Shown: positions 42,740 through 52,471, counted from the first letter of the stretch. The stretch is 64,000 nucleotides of DNA from CAYJAD01 sp964368075 (GCA_964368075.1 CAYJAD010000003.1:27004-91003), one strand, 5' to 3'. Notes: generated from the sequence alone by a model not told the origin. Numbers and translations: made by a program.

Positions 42740-43572
42740 GGCATTTCTTCCTGTGTGTGACTGTGCCCTTGATGTAAAGCCGGGTCAAGTTTATCGCGAA
42801 GGGTATCGCCTAAAAGATTACTTGCCGCTGTGGCTAAGAAAATCATAAGACCGGGGTAGAGTAAAAGCTGTGGCTCTGTGCGCAAATAATTGCGTGCTTC
42901 GGCTATCATGACGCCCCATTCTGGGGTAGGAGGTTGAATGCCCAAACCTAAAAAAGATAAACCTGCCACATGTAAGAGCATATGTCCTACATCTAAGGTG
43001 GCTAAAATGCACATTTGCCCTAGAACCATGGGGACAAAATGTCGTAAAATTAGGCGGCTTCTGCTAACCCCCATGCTTTGTGCCGCAAGAACGTATTCTC
43101 TATTTTTCAAGCTTAATACATAAGAACGAACTAAACGTGTATACCATGCCAAATGAGTGATACTAATGGCGAGTACTAAGTTAGTAAGGCCTGTGCCCAG
43201 CACTGCAATAAGAAAAAGAGCCAGAACCACCGTGGGGAATACCATCATGCCGTCACAAATACGCATAACCACGGTGTCAAAACTGCCGCCTAATATGGCA
43301 GAAAAGGCTCCTAAGGTAATGGAAAGTACAAGAAGTAAAGCTAAAATAGCGCACACTGTCCAAAGTGAATATTGCGCCCCCAGCATAAGCCGTGAAAAAA
43401 CATCGCGCCCTAAATGATCAGTACCTAACCAATGCTCTGCATTGGCGGGTAAGAATTTTTTATTTAAATCTACCAAGGTGGCGTCGTGCGGCGCTAGCCA
43501 TGGTCCCAGCACTATGCAAAGTAGCAAGGGAATAAAGATGCATAAGGCCACATAGAGTTTTTTATGTTGCAT
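42733..43572 (-). CDS. nikC: ABC transporter permease, NikC/DppC type
   Basis: Inner-membrane permease of 279 residues with about six helices. The N-terminal region has the DppC-type LAPHDATLVDLNKKFLPANAEHWLGTDHLGRDVFSRLM, and the EAA loop reads EYVLAAQSMGVSRSRLILRHFVP. GTDxxGRD is the hallmark of the DppC/NikC/OppC branch. It overlaps both neighbours by a few bases. The nickel assignment comes from the binding protein of the same operon. Confidence 0.85.
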   Translation of the reverse strand: MQHKKLYVALCIFIPLLLCIVLGPWLAPHDATLVDLNKKFLPANAEHWLGTDHLGRDVFSRLMLGAQYSLWTVCAILALLLVLSITLGAFSAILGGSFDTVVMRICDGMMVFPTVVLALFLIAVLGTGLTNLVLAISITHLAWYTRLVRSYVLSLKNREYVLAAQSMGVSRSRLILRHFVPMVLGQMCILATLDVGHMLLHVAGLSFLGLGIQPPTPEWGVMIAEARNYLRTEPQLLLYPGLMIFLATAASNLLGDTLRDKLDPALHQGHSHTQEEMPC

Positions 43573-44530
43573 GACTGTCCCTTGTGCTCGCTGCCTGATT
43601 CTTTGTTGCTAACGTAATGCGAGGATCTATAGCTGCGTAGATACAGTCCACCACAAAATTGATACATACAAAAATACAAACCATAATTAATGTAAAAGCC
43701 TGAATAACAGGATAATCGTGATTATAGATGGCACCCACCACATAGCGCCCCACGCCGGGCCAGTTAAAGATGCTTTCCACGATGACAGCCCCGCCCAGTA
43801 ATTCACCAAAATACATACTTAAAGCCGTAAGCACGGGTATGCAGGCATTGCGTAAAATATGAAACCAAATGCGAAAGGAAGATAGCCCACGGGCTTTAGC
43901 ATATATGACAGCTCTGCTGTGCATATGCTCTAGCACTGCGGCTCGCACCAAACGAGCATTGATACCCAGTGACATAAAAGCCAAAGTGCATACAGGTAAT
44001 ATGTAAGACAAAGGGCCGTCATTGCCCATGGCTGGCAAAATATTCCATTGTCGCGCAAAAACCAAAACCAGTAAAAATCCTAGCCAATAAGAAGGCATAG
44101 ATACAGCAGAAAAAGAAAAAATACGAATGAATGTGTCCGGCCATCGGTCTCTGTAGAGAGCTCCTGCTATACCCAAGGGAATGCTGCCCAATACGGTGAG
44201 CAGCATGGCCCAGAGGGTTAAAGAGAGGGTGGCTGGCATATAGCTGAGCACTTCACTCAGCGCCGATGTACCGGACACGTAAGAAAAACCCCAATCTCCT
44301 TGTAAAGCCTTCATAAGCCAAGCGCCGTATTGTTGCCACAAGGGCAAATTGAGGCCTAGCTCTTGACGTACTTGCAAGAGCATGTCTTCTGTAGGCACAA
44401 GGCCCGAAAGGCGTATGTAAGCCATGGCGGCATCGGCATCGCCCATGCGTAAGACGCAAAATACAAAAAAAGATATACCTAGCAAGAGGGGAATGGTACT
44501 CAAGGCTCGACGAAGAATAAACGAGATCAT
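43562..44530 (-). CDS. nikB: ABC transporter permease, NikB/DppB type
   Basis: Permease of 322 residues. The start ILRRALSTIPLLLGISFFVF and LVPTEDMLLQVRQELGLNLPLWQQYGAWL are typical of DppB/NikB. The EAA loop reads AVIYAKARGLSSFRIWFHILRNA, followed by ESIFNWPGVGRYVVGAIYNHDYPVIQ. The ATG follows AAGGTTGCC, seven bases after the binding-protein gene. It pairs with the NikC-type permease downstream. Confidence 0.85.
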   Translation of the reverse strand: MISFILRRALSTIPLLLGISFFVFCVLRMGDADAAMAYIRLSGLVPTEDMLLQVRQELGLNLPLWQQYGAWLMKALQGDWGFSYVSGTSALSEVLSYMPATLSLTLWAMLLTVLGSIPLGIAGALYRDRWPDTFIRIFSFSAVSMPSYWLGFLLVLVFARQWNILPAMGNDGPLSYILPVCTLAFMSLGINARLVRAAVLEHMHSRAVIYAKARGLSSFRIWFHILRNACIPVLTALSMYFGELLGGAVIVESIFNWPGVGRYVVGAIYNHDYPVIQAFTLIMVCIFVCINFVVDCIYAAIDPRITLATKNQAASTRDSHAT

Positions 44531-44537
44531 GGCAACC

Positions 44538-46151
44538 TTATTTTTTCACAGTATTGTGTAAGTTTAATTCATACGATACAGGCGAAAAAGAAAAGTTTTC
44601 CACCACAGATTTTTTGTATAAAGCTTTATCTACGGTAAAACTTAACGGTACATAAATTTCTGCTTCATGAATAATACGCCAAATATCGGCGAAGTATTGT
44701 TTTGCTTCAGCATCATCGGCGGCATTGAGGGCCTTTTCCATGGCTGCATCTAAGGCCTTTTTTTGAGCAATGTGCTTTTGTGCTTGATATTCTGGGTGCC
44801 CCGGCACTTGCATAATACCCAAGTAAGAATACGGAGCATAGGGCGAACCGGACGAGTTGGCAAAAATTAAATCAAAATCTCCAGTTCTTTGTGCATCCAT
44901 AAAAGCCACGCCTTCTTTTCCAATCAAGGCTAATTCTATGCCAATGCTTGCTAAATTACTCTGCACCACTTGTGCTATGGAGCGCATAAGGCTTTCATGC
45001 GCCACAAAGGTCAAAGTAAGGCGTAAAGGTGTACCATTTTTTTGTCGAAAGGGAGCATCTGGTGCTTTTTTCCAGCCGGCGGCATCGAGTAGGGCATTGG
45101 CTGCAGACACATCAAAGGGGTAAGGGGGGAGTGACACATCGCAATGGGGAAGGTCTTGTGACATGAGTTGCTCAGCAACCAGCTCTTGCCCCAATAATAC
45201 ACCCTGTAAAATACCCGCCCTATCAATGGCTCGCATAATAGCTTTACGCACTTGAAGGTCTTGCAAAGGGCCCCGGCCGGCGTTCATGGCAATGATACGC
45301 GTATTACGAGGGTTAGATTTTGTGGTGGTGTAGGCGGCATCTTTAACAAAAAGAGCATACGCATCGGGTTGAATTTCCGCTGTGCCGTGATCGCCCATGA
45401 CGGTGGCAATAAGGTCTATGCTGCCGGTTTCCAGAGCTACAGCTCTAGCTTCGGCATCGGGAATAACTTTTACCATGATTTTTTTTAGGCCAGGGTTAGG
45501 CCATACGGCGGCATTCCAATGTTTTTCATTGCGCACAAAAAGATCGTAATGCCCTTTTTTGCGTTCTTGCCAAACCCAAGGTCCCGTGCCCACGGGCTGT
45601 ACATTTTTTTGCCCTGAGCGCAAAGCTTGTACCATGGCTGGCGAAGCAAAACGTAAGGGGCGTACAAAGGTGAGCTCTTGTAAAGTCGCTGCGTAGGGTT
45701 TGTGTAATGTAATGGTAAAAGTGTGACTATCTAAGGTTTTATAAGATTCAATGCGGCCTATAAGTTCCATCCAATCATGACGTTTTTTATTGGCAAAAAC
45801 AGCATCAAAATTTGCTACAACAGCTTGGGCATCAAAGGGGCTTCCGTCCGAAAAAAGAACCCCTTGGCGCAAGGTAAAGGTATAGGTTTTTTTATCGTCA
45901 GAGATTGTCCACGCCGTGGCAAGGCCGGGCAATAATTTCCCTTCTGGGCCATAGTTTATTAAAGATTCGTAGACCATGTTTTGTGCAAACATCATGTTTG
46001 CGCCATAATCATGGGGGTTAAGAGGTCCCACATGAGTGCTCCATGCATAGGTCAGTGTATCTTTAGCAGTATGAGCCGTGTTTGGCATAGACGCCACAAT
46101 AAGGAGACATAAAGAACATCGTAGTAAGGTCTGTAATGCAAGTTTTAACAT
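44538..46151 (-). CDS. nikA: NikA-like periplasmic substrate-binding protein (SBP family 5)
   Basis: Binding protein of 537 residues from the ATG at 46151, which has AAGGA upstream; a longer frame from 46217 lacks a signal-like start. A signal peptide covers about 1-28. The mature start TYAWSTHVGPLNPHDYGANMMFAQNMVYE closely follows E. coli NikA, as do SDGSPFDAQAV, FVRPLRFASP (Arg137 region), PVGTGPWVW, FVRNEKHW and PDAEARAVALETGSIDL. The region that holds Trp398 and His416 in E. coli NikA reads SSGSPYAPYSYL here, so the His ligand is missing. The ligand may be nickel with another chelator or a metallophore. Confidence 0.8.
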   Translation of the reverse strand: MLKLALQTLLRCSLCLLIVASMPNTAHTAKDTLTYAWSTHVGPLNPHDYGANMMFAQNMVYESLINYGPEGKLLPGLATAWTISDDKKTYTFTLRQGVLFSDGSPFDAQAVVANFDAVFANKKRHDWMELIGRIESYKTLDSHTFTITLHKPYAATLQELTFVRPLRFASPAMVQALRSGQKNVQPVGTGPWVWQERKKGHYDLFVRNEKHWNAAVWPNPGLKKIMVKVIPDAEARAVALETGSIDLIATVMGDHGTAEIQPDAYALFVKDAAYTTTKSNPRNTRIIAMNAGRGPLQDLQVRKAIMRAIDRAGILQGVLLGQELVAEQLMSQDLPHCDVSLPPYPFDVSAANALLDAAGWKKAPDAPFRQKNGTPLRLTLTFVAHESLMRSIAQVVQSNLASIGIELALIGKEGVAFMDAQRTGDFDLIFANSSGSPYAPYSYLGIMQVPGHPEYQAQKHIAQKKALDAAMEKALNAADDAEAKQYFADIWRIIHEAEIYVPLSFTVDKALYKKSVVENFSFSPVSYELNLHNTVKK

Positions 46152-46420
46152 AGAGTATTCCTTTGTAAGTGATGTGCTAGCAAAAGAGAAATAGCATAAA
46201 GAAAAGAAGCGTGTCAATTTTTAAAAAACGTGCTACGATTTGAGAGGGCAGAGAGTGAAGTGTCACTGTAATGGTGGCCTTTTTTTATAATTTTCCTTGC
46301 AAATTTTGCAAACATTACATAGGTTGGTCTACAAGGTTTATTACTGGGGGAGTTTTTATTGAGGACGCTTGAACTCAATAAAAAAATGTATTTATGTGGT
46401 TATGGTTTTTGGGGTCTAAA

Positions 46421-49309
46421 ATGTTTTTTGCCTTTACAAAGAAAAAGTGTTTTCAAGTTTTTTGTTATTTTGTTTTTTTCTTAAGTGTATCAACGCAATG
46501 CTTTGCGGTGGAAAAAACACTTAGGATTGGTCACTACCCAGGTTTTAATATTTTTGGGGAATCAAAAGAAAAGAATTCCAAGGCTCTGGGGCACGACTCT
46601 CTCATGGAGCTTGCGCAGCAAGCTCAGGTAAAAGTAGAACTTGTGGAGCTTGGCTCATCGTCTTATGTAGAATTTTTGTACGGAGGCCGTATAGATATTG
46701 CCGGCCTCATGGTTCCTGTTCCGCAATTGACACATCTGGTAAGTTATTCAAAAAACAGCTTCGGCTATGCGCAATTTGGCCTTGCCAGCAAGAGCAAGAC
46801 GAATTTGTTTTATGATGATCCGCAATCTATCCACGGTAAAAAAGTAGCAACCTTTCATGGCAATAGCGCCAATCCTCTTTTCCGCGCCTACACAGAAAAA
46901 AATAATATTACTGTGGAATATATTCACGGAAGTTTAGATAATTACACTGAGCTTGATGCTGATTATTATCTCATTTTTTCAAGTATTAAGAACATACATG
47001 ATTTCGAGATTGTGCTCAGATTGGGCAAGTTGCCTCTGCACTTTGCTGTTAAAAAGGGTAATGAAGCTTTACTACTGCCCCTAGAAGAAGCTTTTACTGT
47101 TTTGACCAATAGAAAAACTTCTGTTGTCCGTCGAATTTTAGATAAATTTGAAAAAATTGATGAGAAATTCGATAATAGAACTTTGACTCGAGCAGAAGCT
47201 GAACTTGTACGCGGAAGAACATTTACCGTGGGCTTTATCGAAAACAATCCTCCTTTCCAATACCTTGACGATCAAGGTCAGCCACAAGGCATGAGCATTG
47301 ATATTTTAAATATTTTGGCTGAAAGATATGACTTTCAAGTAGTATTTAAACCCTATGAAATTATTGATGGCGCAAGCTCGGCAAATATCGAAGAATTTGA
47401 TTTGATGCTCTCTCTCAAGGGTGATAAAAAACATGTGGATACATTTTTTCGAGCCACAGATCCTTATTACCTTGTTCAAATGATTATGCTTATAAAAAAC
47501 TCTGGTAATTCGAGCATAGAAAATATTTTAAAAAATGAAACGAAAATAGGTATGTTGCAAAACATAGCCTTTGACTATAGTGAATTAAATAGGCTTGTGC
47601 CTAAGGCTTCCATACAACATTACAATTCTTTTAGTGATCTTGTACAATCCTTTGAAAGAAAGCAGATAGATGCAGCTGTTTTTACCAGCTCAGACGCACA
47701 ATATGCCAGTGCGCTTATAGATGGGGAAAAGCACTTATATCCCCTAGGTATTGAACTGCCCATAAGTGTATACATATCAAATAAATGGGTTTATCCTTAT
47801 CTTGATATATTTAACACTATGCTTTCAGATATCTCTTATCAAAGCTTATACGAAATTAACTTTAAGCATACGGTAAATTATTCCCCCATATATAGCTTAG
47901 AAGATTTTCTTCTTGAGTATTGGCCTTATCTCTTGGGAATGTTTTTTACGGTAGCTTTTTTCTTTGCCATGTATCTTATGAAAGTGCAGATGAATAAGAA
48001 AAATGAAATTCTTCGCATGTTGAATACCGATGATATAACGTCTCTTTCGTCTTCGCGGTATTTTAGCGTACAGGTTAAAGAAAAGCTTAAAGCAGCAAAT
48101 CCTAGTGAATATGAGCTCATTACATTAGATATTGACTATTTCCGTATGATTAACAAGCACTATGGCATGGAAAAAGGAACTCAGGTTATTTGCTATATGG
48201 CGGATGCTTTGCAAAAGGCGTATGCTAATTCTGATGTTCTTATGTCGCGTAACCATTCGGAACAATTTGCTATTTTCAAAAGAATTGATGTTGGTTTTTC
48301 CATAGAGCATGTGGTGGAAGAATTTATTGTGCGGGCAATTAAAGATGTCGTGGGTAAAAACTATTCGCTTACCTTGTCTGCCGGTATTTATCCTATCGTG
48401 GATCCACAAGAAGAAATAAGCGATATGATAGACTTTGCTGATATTGCCCGTAGACGTGGTAAAGCTTTGCATAAAATGACCTATGTGACCTTTAACGAAA
48501 AAATGCGTAAGGATTTCTTAGATACCATTCATATTGTGCATAGAATGGAAGGCGCCTTAAAAGACGGTGAATTTATTATTGTGCTCCAACCAAAGGTGTG
48601 TTTTGAAACTTTGAAGATTATTGGGGCAGAGGCATTAGTGCGCTGGATTCCCGCCGAAGGTGGCCCCATTTACCCTGATAAATTTATTTCCACCATGGAG
48701 ACTGACGGTTTTATTTCTGAATTAGACTTGTATGTTTTTGAAAAAGTTTGTGCTTTTGTGCAAGAAAATTCCATGTATTACAGAGTGCCCAAAATTGCCG
48801 TTAACTTATCGGCTGTGACCATGTGCGAACCTAACATAGTGGAAAAACTTATTGCCATTGCCAAGCGCTATAATGTTTCTCCTTCCAATTTAGAATTAGA
48901 ACTTACAGAAAGCGCTTTAAATGCCTTTGAAGATGCTATTATTAAAGCATTGTCTCGCCTAAAAAGCTTAGGTTTCTCCATTGCTATGGACGACTTTGGC
49001 ACTGGTGAATCTTCTTTGAATAGATTGGGCGTCATTAAAGTAGATGTGCTAAAGCTTGATAAATCTTTCTTAAACTTTAATCAAAATGCTGACCAAGGGC
49101 ATATTGTAGTAGAAAAAATCATAGAATTGGCCAAAGAGCTAAATATGAAAATTGTTTCCGAAGGTGTGGAAACATTGGAGCAGGTGCTTTGGTTGCGTGG
49201 TTTGCAGTGCCATATTGCCCAAGGCTACTATTTCTCTCGCCCGGTGGATTTAGATACTTTTAAGCAATTATTAAAAGATGATATTACTTTTTCTTTAGAA
49301 GAAAAATAG
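46421..49309 (+). CDS. Dual SBP3-sensor, degenerate GGDEF, EAL c-di-GMP phosphodiesterase
   Basis: Membrane signalling protein of 962 residues. The ATG at 46421 has GGGGTC upstream and is preferred to 46394. After a signal/anchor (to about 30) come two periplasmic SBP3-type amino-acid-binding domains: about 33-250 (LRIGHYPGFNIFG) and 265-490 (FTVGFIENNPPFQYLDDQGQPQGM). A helix at about 515-535 leads to a GGDEF-like domain whose active loop reads RNHSEQFAIF, so cyclase activity is probably lost. The EAL domain keeps AEALVRW, NLSAVTM, ELTESAL, MDDFGTGESSL, KLDKSFL and SEGVET, so it should hydrolyse c-di-GMP. It is a single-gene unit. Confidence 0.88.
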   Translation: MFFAFTKKKCFQVFCYFVFFLSVSTQCFAVEKTLRIGHYPGFNIFGESKEKNSKALGHDSLMELAQQAQVKVELVELGSSSYVEFLYGGRIDIAGLMVPVPQLTHLVSYSKNSFGYAQFGLASKSKTNLFYDDPQSIHGKKVATFHGNSANPLFRAYTEKNNITVEYIHGSLDNYTELDADYYLIFSSIKNIHDFEIVLRLGKLPLHFAVKKGNEALLLPLEEAFTVLTNRKTSVVRRILDKFEKIDEKFDNRTLTRAEAELVRGRTFTVGFIENNPPFQYLDDQGQPQGMSIDILNILAERYDFQVVFKPYEIIDGASSANIEEFDLMLSLKGDKKHVDTFFRATDPYYLVQMIMLIKNSGNSSIENILKNETKIGMLQNIAFDYSELNRLVPKASIQHYNSFSDLVQSFERKQIDAAVFTSSDAQYASALIDGEKHLYPLGIELPISVYISNKWVYPYLDIFNTMLSDISYQSLYEINFKHTVNYSPIYSLEDFLLEYWPYLLGMFFTVAFFFAMYLMKVQMNKKNEILRMLNTDDITSLSSSRYFSVQVKEKLKAANPSEYELITLDIDYFRMINKHYGMEKGTQVICYMADALQKAYANSDVLMSRNHSEQFAIFKRIDVGFSIEHVVEEFIVRAIKDVVGKNYSLTLSAGIYPIVDPQEEISDMIDFADIARRRGKALHKMTYVTFNEKMRKDFLDTIHIVHRMEGALKDGEFIIVLQPKVCFETLKIIGAEALVRWIPAEGGPIYPDKFISTMETDGFISELDLYVFEKVCAFVQENSMYYRVPKIAVNLSAVTMCEPNIVEKLIAIAKRYNVSPSNLELELTESALNAFEDAIIKALSRLKSLGFSIAMDDFGTGESSLNRLGVIKVDVLKLDKSFLNFNQNADQGHIVVEKIIELAKELNMKIVSEGVETLEQVLWLRGLQCHIAQGYYFSRPVDLDTFKQLLKDDITFSLEEK

Positions 49310-49327
49310 TAAGAAGAACATAAACGC

Positions 49328-49366
49328 AAAAAGCTGTACATAGAAACTATGTACAGCTTTTTTTAT
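49328..49366 (+). terminator. Terminator after the EAL gene
   Basis: AAAAAGCTGTACATAG and CTATGTACAGCTTTTT form a 16-bp stem with a three-base loop, followed by a T-run. Confidence 0.92.
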
Positions 49367-49386
49367 ATATAAAAAATAATTTCTTT

Positions 49387-49424
49387 CTGGGGAAACTTTT
49401 GCTAGCGCCAAAAAGTTTCCCCCT
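49387..49424. repeat. Dispersed GGGGAAACTTTT palindrome, copy 2
   Basis: GGGGAAACTTTT and AAAAGTTTCCCC are exact reverse complements around GCTAGCGCCA. It lies between the EAL gene and convergent hldD and is nearly the same as the hairpin at 15512. Confidence 0.7.
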
Positions 49425-49446
49425 CAATAAAAGAAAAATATGTTCT

Positions 49447-50427
49447 TTAGGCTAAAATATCTAAGAATTTCTTGCCATTTAGGTACTGCTGTACATATTC
49501 CTTCACCCCGTCTTCCAAGCTATAAGAGCAGGGGGGGCAGCCCGCGGCCAGTAATTTGTCCATACAGGCTTCTGTGTAGTTTTGATATTTTCCTTGTAAT
49601 ATTTCAGGCATATCTATGTATTCAATGTTTACTTGTCGCTCAAGGGCGCTGAAAATAGCTTTTGCCAAATCATTCCAGGTGCGCGCTTTGCCTGTACCCA
49701 CATTGAAAATACCCGTAACTTTACGATGTTGCAAAAGCCAATGCATAATTTTACTGCAATCTTTAACATAGACAAAATCGCGCATTTGTTCGCCATCTGC
49801 ATATGTTGGGCTGTTGGAACGAAAAAGGCGTAATGCTCCGGTTTCTAAAATTTCAGCATGGGCCTTGCAGACCACGGAACGCATGCTTTGTTTATGGTAT
49901 TCATTGGGGCCATAGACATTGAAAAATTTTAAGCTAGCTACTTTTGCATAATTTTTACTACGCAATAGCCATAAGTCAAAGAGCTGTTTGGAGTAACCAT
50001 ACATGTTTAATGGGCGAAGCTTGTTTACCATCTGTGTTGAGTCACTAAAGCCAAGGCTTCCGTCACCATAGGTGGATGCCGAAGAAGCATTGATAAAACG
50101 CGCTCCGGTTTTCATGGCAGCTTCGCACAAATCAACAGAAAAATGCGTATTGTTTTGAAATAAAAAGTCAGCATCTTGCTCGGTGGTATCAGAGCAGGCA
50201 CCCAAGTGAATTACGCCTTTTACAGAAGGGGAAAGTCCTTTGGAGCGGATTTTTTTTATAAAAGCGTCACGATGCACGTAATCTATATAGCGTAAGCCAA
50301 CAAGGTTTTTCCATTTTTCAGAAGCTCCTAAGTTGTCAATTACTATAATATTTTCAATTCCTACTTTGTTAAGTTCCCAAATGAGCGCAGAACCTAAAAA
50401 ACCTGCACCGCCAGTTATGATGTACAT
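49447..50427 (-). CDS. hldD: ADP-L-glycero-D-manno-heptose 6-epimerase
   Basis: NADP-dependent SDR-type epimerase that makes the heptose of the LPS inner core. The 326 residues start with the Rossmann motif IITGGAGFLGSALIWELNK, followed by VIDNLGASEKWKNLVGLRYIDY, the Ser/Tyr/Lys catalytic set in INASSASTYGDG and NMYGYSKQLFDLW, and KFFNVYGPNEYHK. AGGAG precedes the ATG. It begins 30 bases after mqnA ends and may share its transcript. Its presence implies a heptose-containing LPS. Confidence 0.94.
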   Translation of the reverse strand: MYIITGGAGFLGSALIWELNKVGIENIIVIDNLGASEKWKNLVGLRYIDYVHRDAFIKKIRSKGLSPSVKGVIHLGACSDTTEQDADFLFQNNTHFSVDLCEAAMKTGARFINASSASTYGDGSLGFSDSTQMVNKLRPLNMYGYSKQLFDLWLLRSKNYAKVASLKFFNVYGPNEYHKQSMRSVVCKAHAEILETGALRLFRSNSPTYADGEQMRDFVYVKDCSKIMHWLLQHRKVTGIFNVGTGKARTWNDLAKAIFSALERQVNIEYIDMPEILQGKYQNYTEACMDKLLAAGCPPCSYSLEDGVKEYVQQYLNGKKFLDILA

Positions 50428-50457
50428 AGATGACTCCTGTAATTCGTTACACGTATG

Positions 50458-51297
50458 TTATGACGCAAAGGAAAAAAATTCTAAAGCAGGTGCTTTGTTA
50501 ATCATGCCCTCAGCGGCGAGTTTTTCATAAAAAAGCTCTAAGCCTTTTAATTCATCATCGCGCAAAGTGTATAAAAGCCCTTGGTGATAATAGGTGTAAA
50601 GCTCTTGGCGCGATAAGGGACAGCCGTATTTTGTTAAGTCCAAGATGATATCCATATGAGCAAAGCTCCATTGGCGTGCAGCATGAAAGATGGCGCTGGG
50701 ATCTGCACTAAAAAGCTGAGCTTGTGCCGCTTTGCGACTGACAGCCCATAGACCAAAAATAAAAGGAAGCCCTGTCCATTGGCGCCAGGCTTCGGCTAAA
50801 TCTAATTTATATGCATAGTCGGCGTGATTGCGTAAACGCAAAGCTTCATCACCAATGGCTAAAAAAGCTTTAGGTTTTTGCCCAGTGGCTAATTGCTGAC
50901 TGACATTTCCCACGGTGAAATGCGCCTTGAGTCCATATTTATTTTGCAAAATTAAGCGCAGCAAAGCTACGGAAGTGGCGGTTTCTCCGGTAATAAGAAT
51001 TTCTGCACCTTGTAGTTCTTCCACAGGACAGGTAGAGAGCAAAAGTACCGACATGACGGGCCCACGAGAACCGATGGAAAGGTCGGGTATAAGATAATAC
51101 TGTTCAGGATTTTTAGCATACTCTAAACAAGAGATAGAAGAAATATGTAACTCTTCTCGGGCCATCATGGTATTTAATATGGCTGGAGGGGCAGAGACCA
51201 GCTCAAATTCATGGGCAATGAGTCCTGCTTCTAAAGGGTAATAAATGGGTAAAACATTTAAATAGCTTATGCGGCCCATCCGTAATGCTGTTTTCAT
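50458..51297 (-). CDS. mqnA: Chorismate dehydratase (futalosine pathway)
   Basis: MqnA removes water from chorismate to give 3-enolpyruvylbenzoate, the first step of futalosine-type menaquinone synthesis. The 279 residues have the periplasmic-binding-like fold markers RMGRISYLNVLPIYYPLE, SSISCLEYAKNPEQYYLIPDLSIGSRGPVMSVLL, LRLILQNKYG, AFLAIGDEAL and DLAEAWRQWTGLPFIFGLWA. It follows mqnC by four bases. The chain is strictly cytoplasmic, with no signal peptide. Confidence 0.92.
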   Translation of the reverse strand: MKTALRMGRISYLNVLPIYYPLEAGLIAHEFELVSAPPAILNTMMAREELHISSISCLEYAKNPEQYYLIPDLSIGSRGPVMSVLLLSTCPVEELQGAEILITGETATSVALLRLILQNKYGLKAHFTVGNVSQQLATGQKPKAFLAIGDEALRLRNHADYAYKLDLAEAWRQWTGLPFIFGLWAVSRKAAQAQLFSADPSAIFHAARQWSFAHMDIILDLTKYGCPLSRQELYTYYHQGLLYTLRDDELKGLELFYEKLAAEGMINKAPALEFFSFAS

Positions 51298-51301
51298 ATT
51301 T

Positions 51302-52408
51302 TTACTCTTCTGGCTGTATTGCTAAAAGGGTGTAATCCATAGAGCGCTGTTTAGGCTCAAAACCAGCAGCGCGAATGATGGCATGTATGTCTTTGCGTTC
51401 TAGGCAATAAGAAGTGCCTGCTGCCGCCACCACATTTTCTTCGAGCATGAGGGAACCAAAATCGTTGGCTCCATAAAAAAGTGCCAATTGCCCAATATGT
51501 GGCCCCATGGTAACCCAAGAAGCTTGAATATTTTTTATATTATCCAATACCAAACGTGAGAGAGCCAACATGCGTAAGTATGCCGGCGCTGGCAAGGTTT
51601 GGCAATGGATGGCTGTATTGCCTGGCTGAAATGTCCAAGGAATGAAAGCTGTAAATCCGCCGGTTTTATCTTGTGTGGTGCGCACTGCAAAAAGATGATC
51701 CAAACGATGAGAAGGGTCCTCTTCGTGCCCAAACATCATGGTGGCGGTGGTGCGTAGCTGTAAAGAATGCGCCTCTTCCATAATTTCTAACCAGCGATCA
51801 GCCGAACACTTGTTAGGTGATACTTGTCGGCGTACATCATTGTGTAGAATTTCCGCGCCACCACCCGGTAAAGAGTGCAGGCCACTGGCTTTTAGTCTGG
51901 TGAGAATTTCCTTGGTAGAAAGACCATAGAGTTCTGCCCAATAGGCAATTTCTGGGGGGGAAAAGGCGTGAATATGTAGTGTGGGCCATGTTTGGCGCAT
52001 CCATAGTAAAAGCTCTTCGTACCAAGAAAAAGGCAAGTCAGGGTGGTGCCCCCCTTGCATAAGTATTTGTGTAGCACCCAGGGCAAGGGCTTCTTCTATT
52101 TTTTGTGTAAGCTCTTCACGGGTGATAACATAGGCTTCGGTGCTGTCTGGCGCTCTATAAAAAGCGCAAAATCGACAAGCACAAACGCAAGCATTGGAAT
52201 AGTTAATGTTCCTGTCGCCCACATAGGTTACAATGGGCTCAGGGTGCAAACGTAAACGCATAGAATGCGCCAATGCAGCCAAGGTGGGTAAGGATGCGTG
52301 CGTATATAAAACTTCGGCATCTGCACGAGTGATGCGTTGCCCGTTAAGCACTTTGTCCGCAGCATCTTGCACAGCCTTGCTTTCTTGAAAAGGGGAGTGG
52401 CTTAGCAT
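51302..52408 (-). CDS. mqnC: Cyclic dehypoxanthine futalosine synthase
   Basis: Radical SAM enzyme that cyclises dehypoxanthine futalosine. The 368 residues carry the cluster motif NACVCACRFCAFYRA (C-x3-C-x2-C plus an extra Cys), ILMQGGHHPDLPFSWYEELL, IHAFSPPEI, GLHSLPGGGAEIL and GFTAFIPWTFQPGNT. SLPGGGAEIL with QGGHHPDLP marks MqnC rather than MqnE. AAGGA precedes the ATG. It lies between mqnE (63 bases) and mqnA (four bases) in one operon. Confidence 0.93.
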   Translation of the reverse strand: MLSHSPFQESKAVQDAADKVLNGQRITRADAEVLYTHASLPTLAALAHSMRLRLHPEPIVTYVGDRNINYSNACVCACRFCAFYRAPDSTEAYVITREELTQKIEEALALGATQILMQGGHHPDLPFSWYEELLLWMRQTWPTLHIHAFSPPEIAYWAELYGLSTKEILTRLKASGLHSLPGGGAEILHNDVRRQVSPNKCSADRWLEIMEEAHSLQLRTTATMMFGHEEDPSHRLDHLFAVRTTQDKTGGFTAFIPWTFQPGNTAIHCQTLPAPAYLRMLALSRLVLDNIKNIQASWVTMGPHIGQLALFYGANDFGSLMLEENVVAAAGTSYCLERKDIHAIIRAAGFEPKQRSMDYTLLAIQPEE

Positions 52409-52471
52409 GTTCTGTTCTTTTCCTTGGTATGCCCTCGAAGGGGTGTAGCGTTTATCATTCTCAGAATTTTC

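Noticed and set aside
46152..46420. NikR-type operator upstream of the NikA-like gene
   Set aside because: A TTGACA is present, but no GTATGA-N16-TCATAC or similar palindrome is seen; TAGCAC occurs twice only as a direct repeat.
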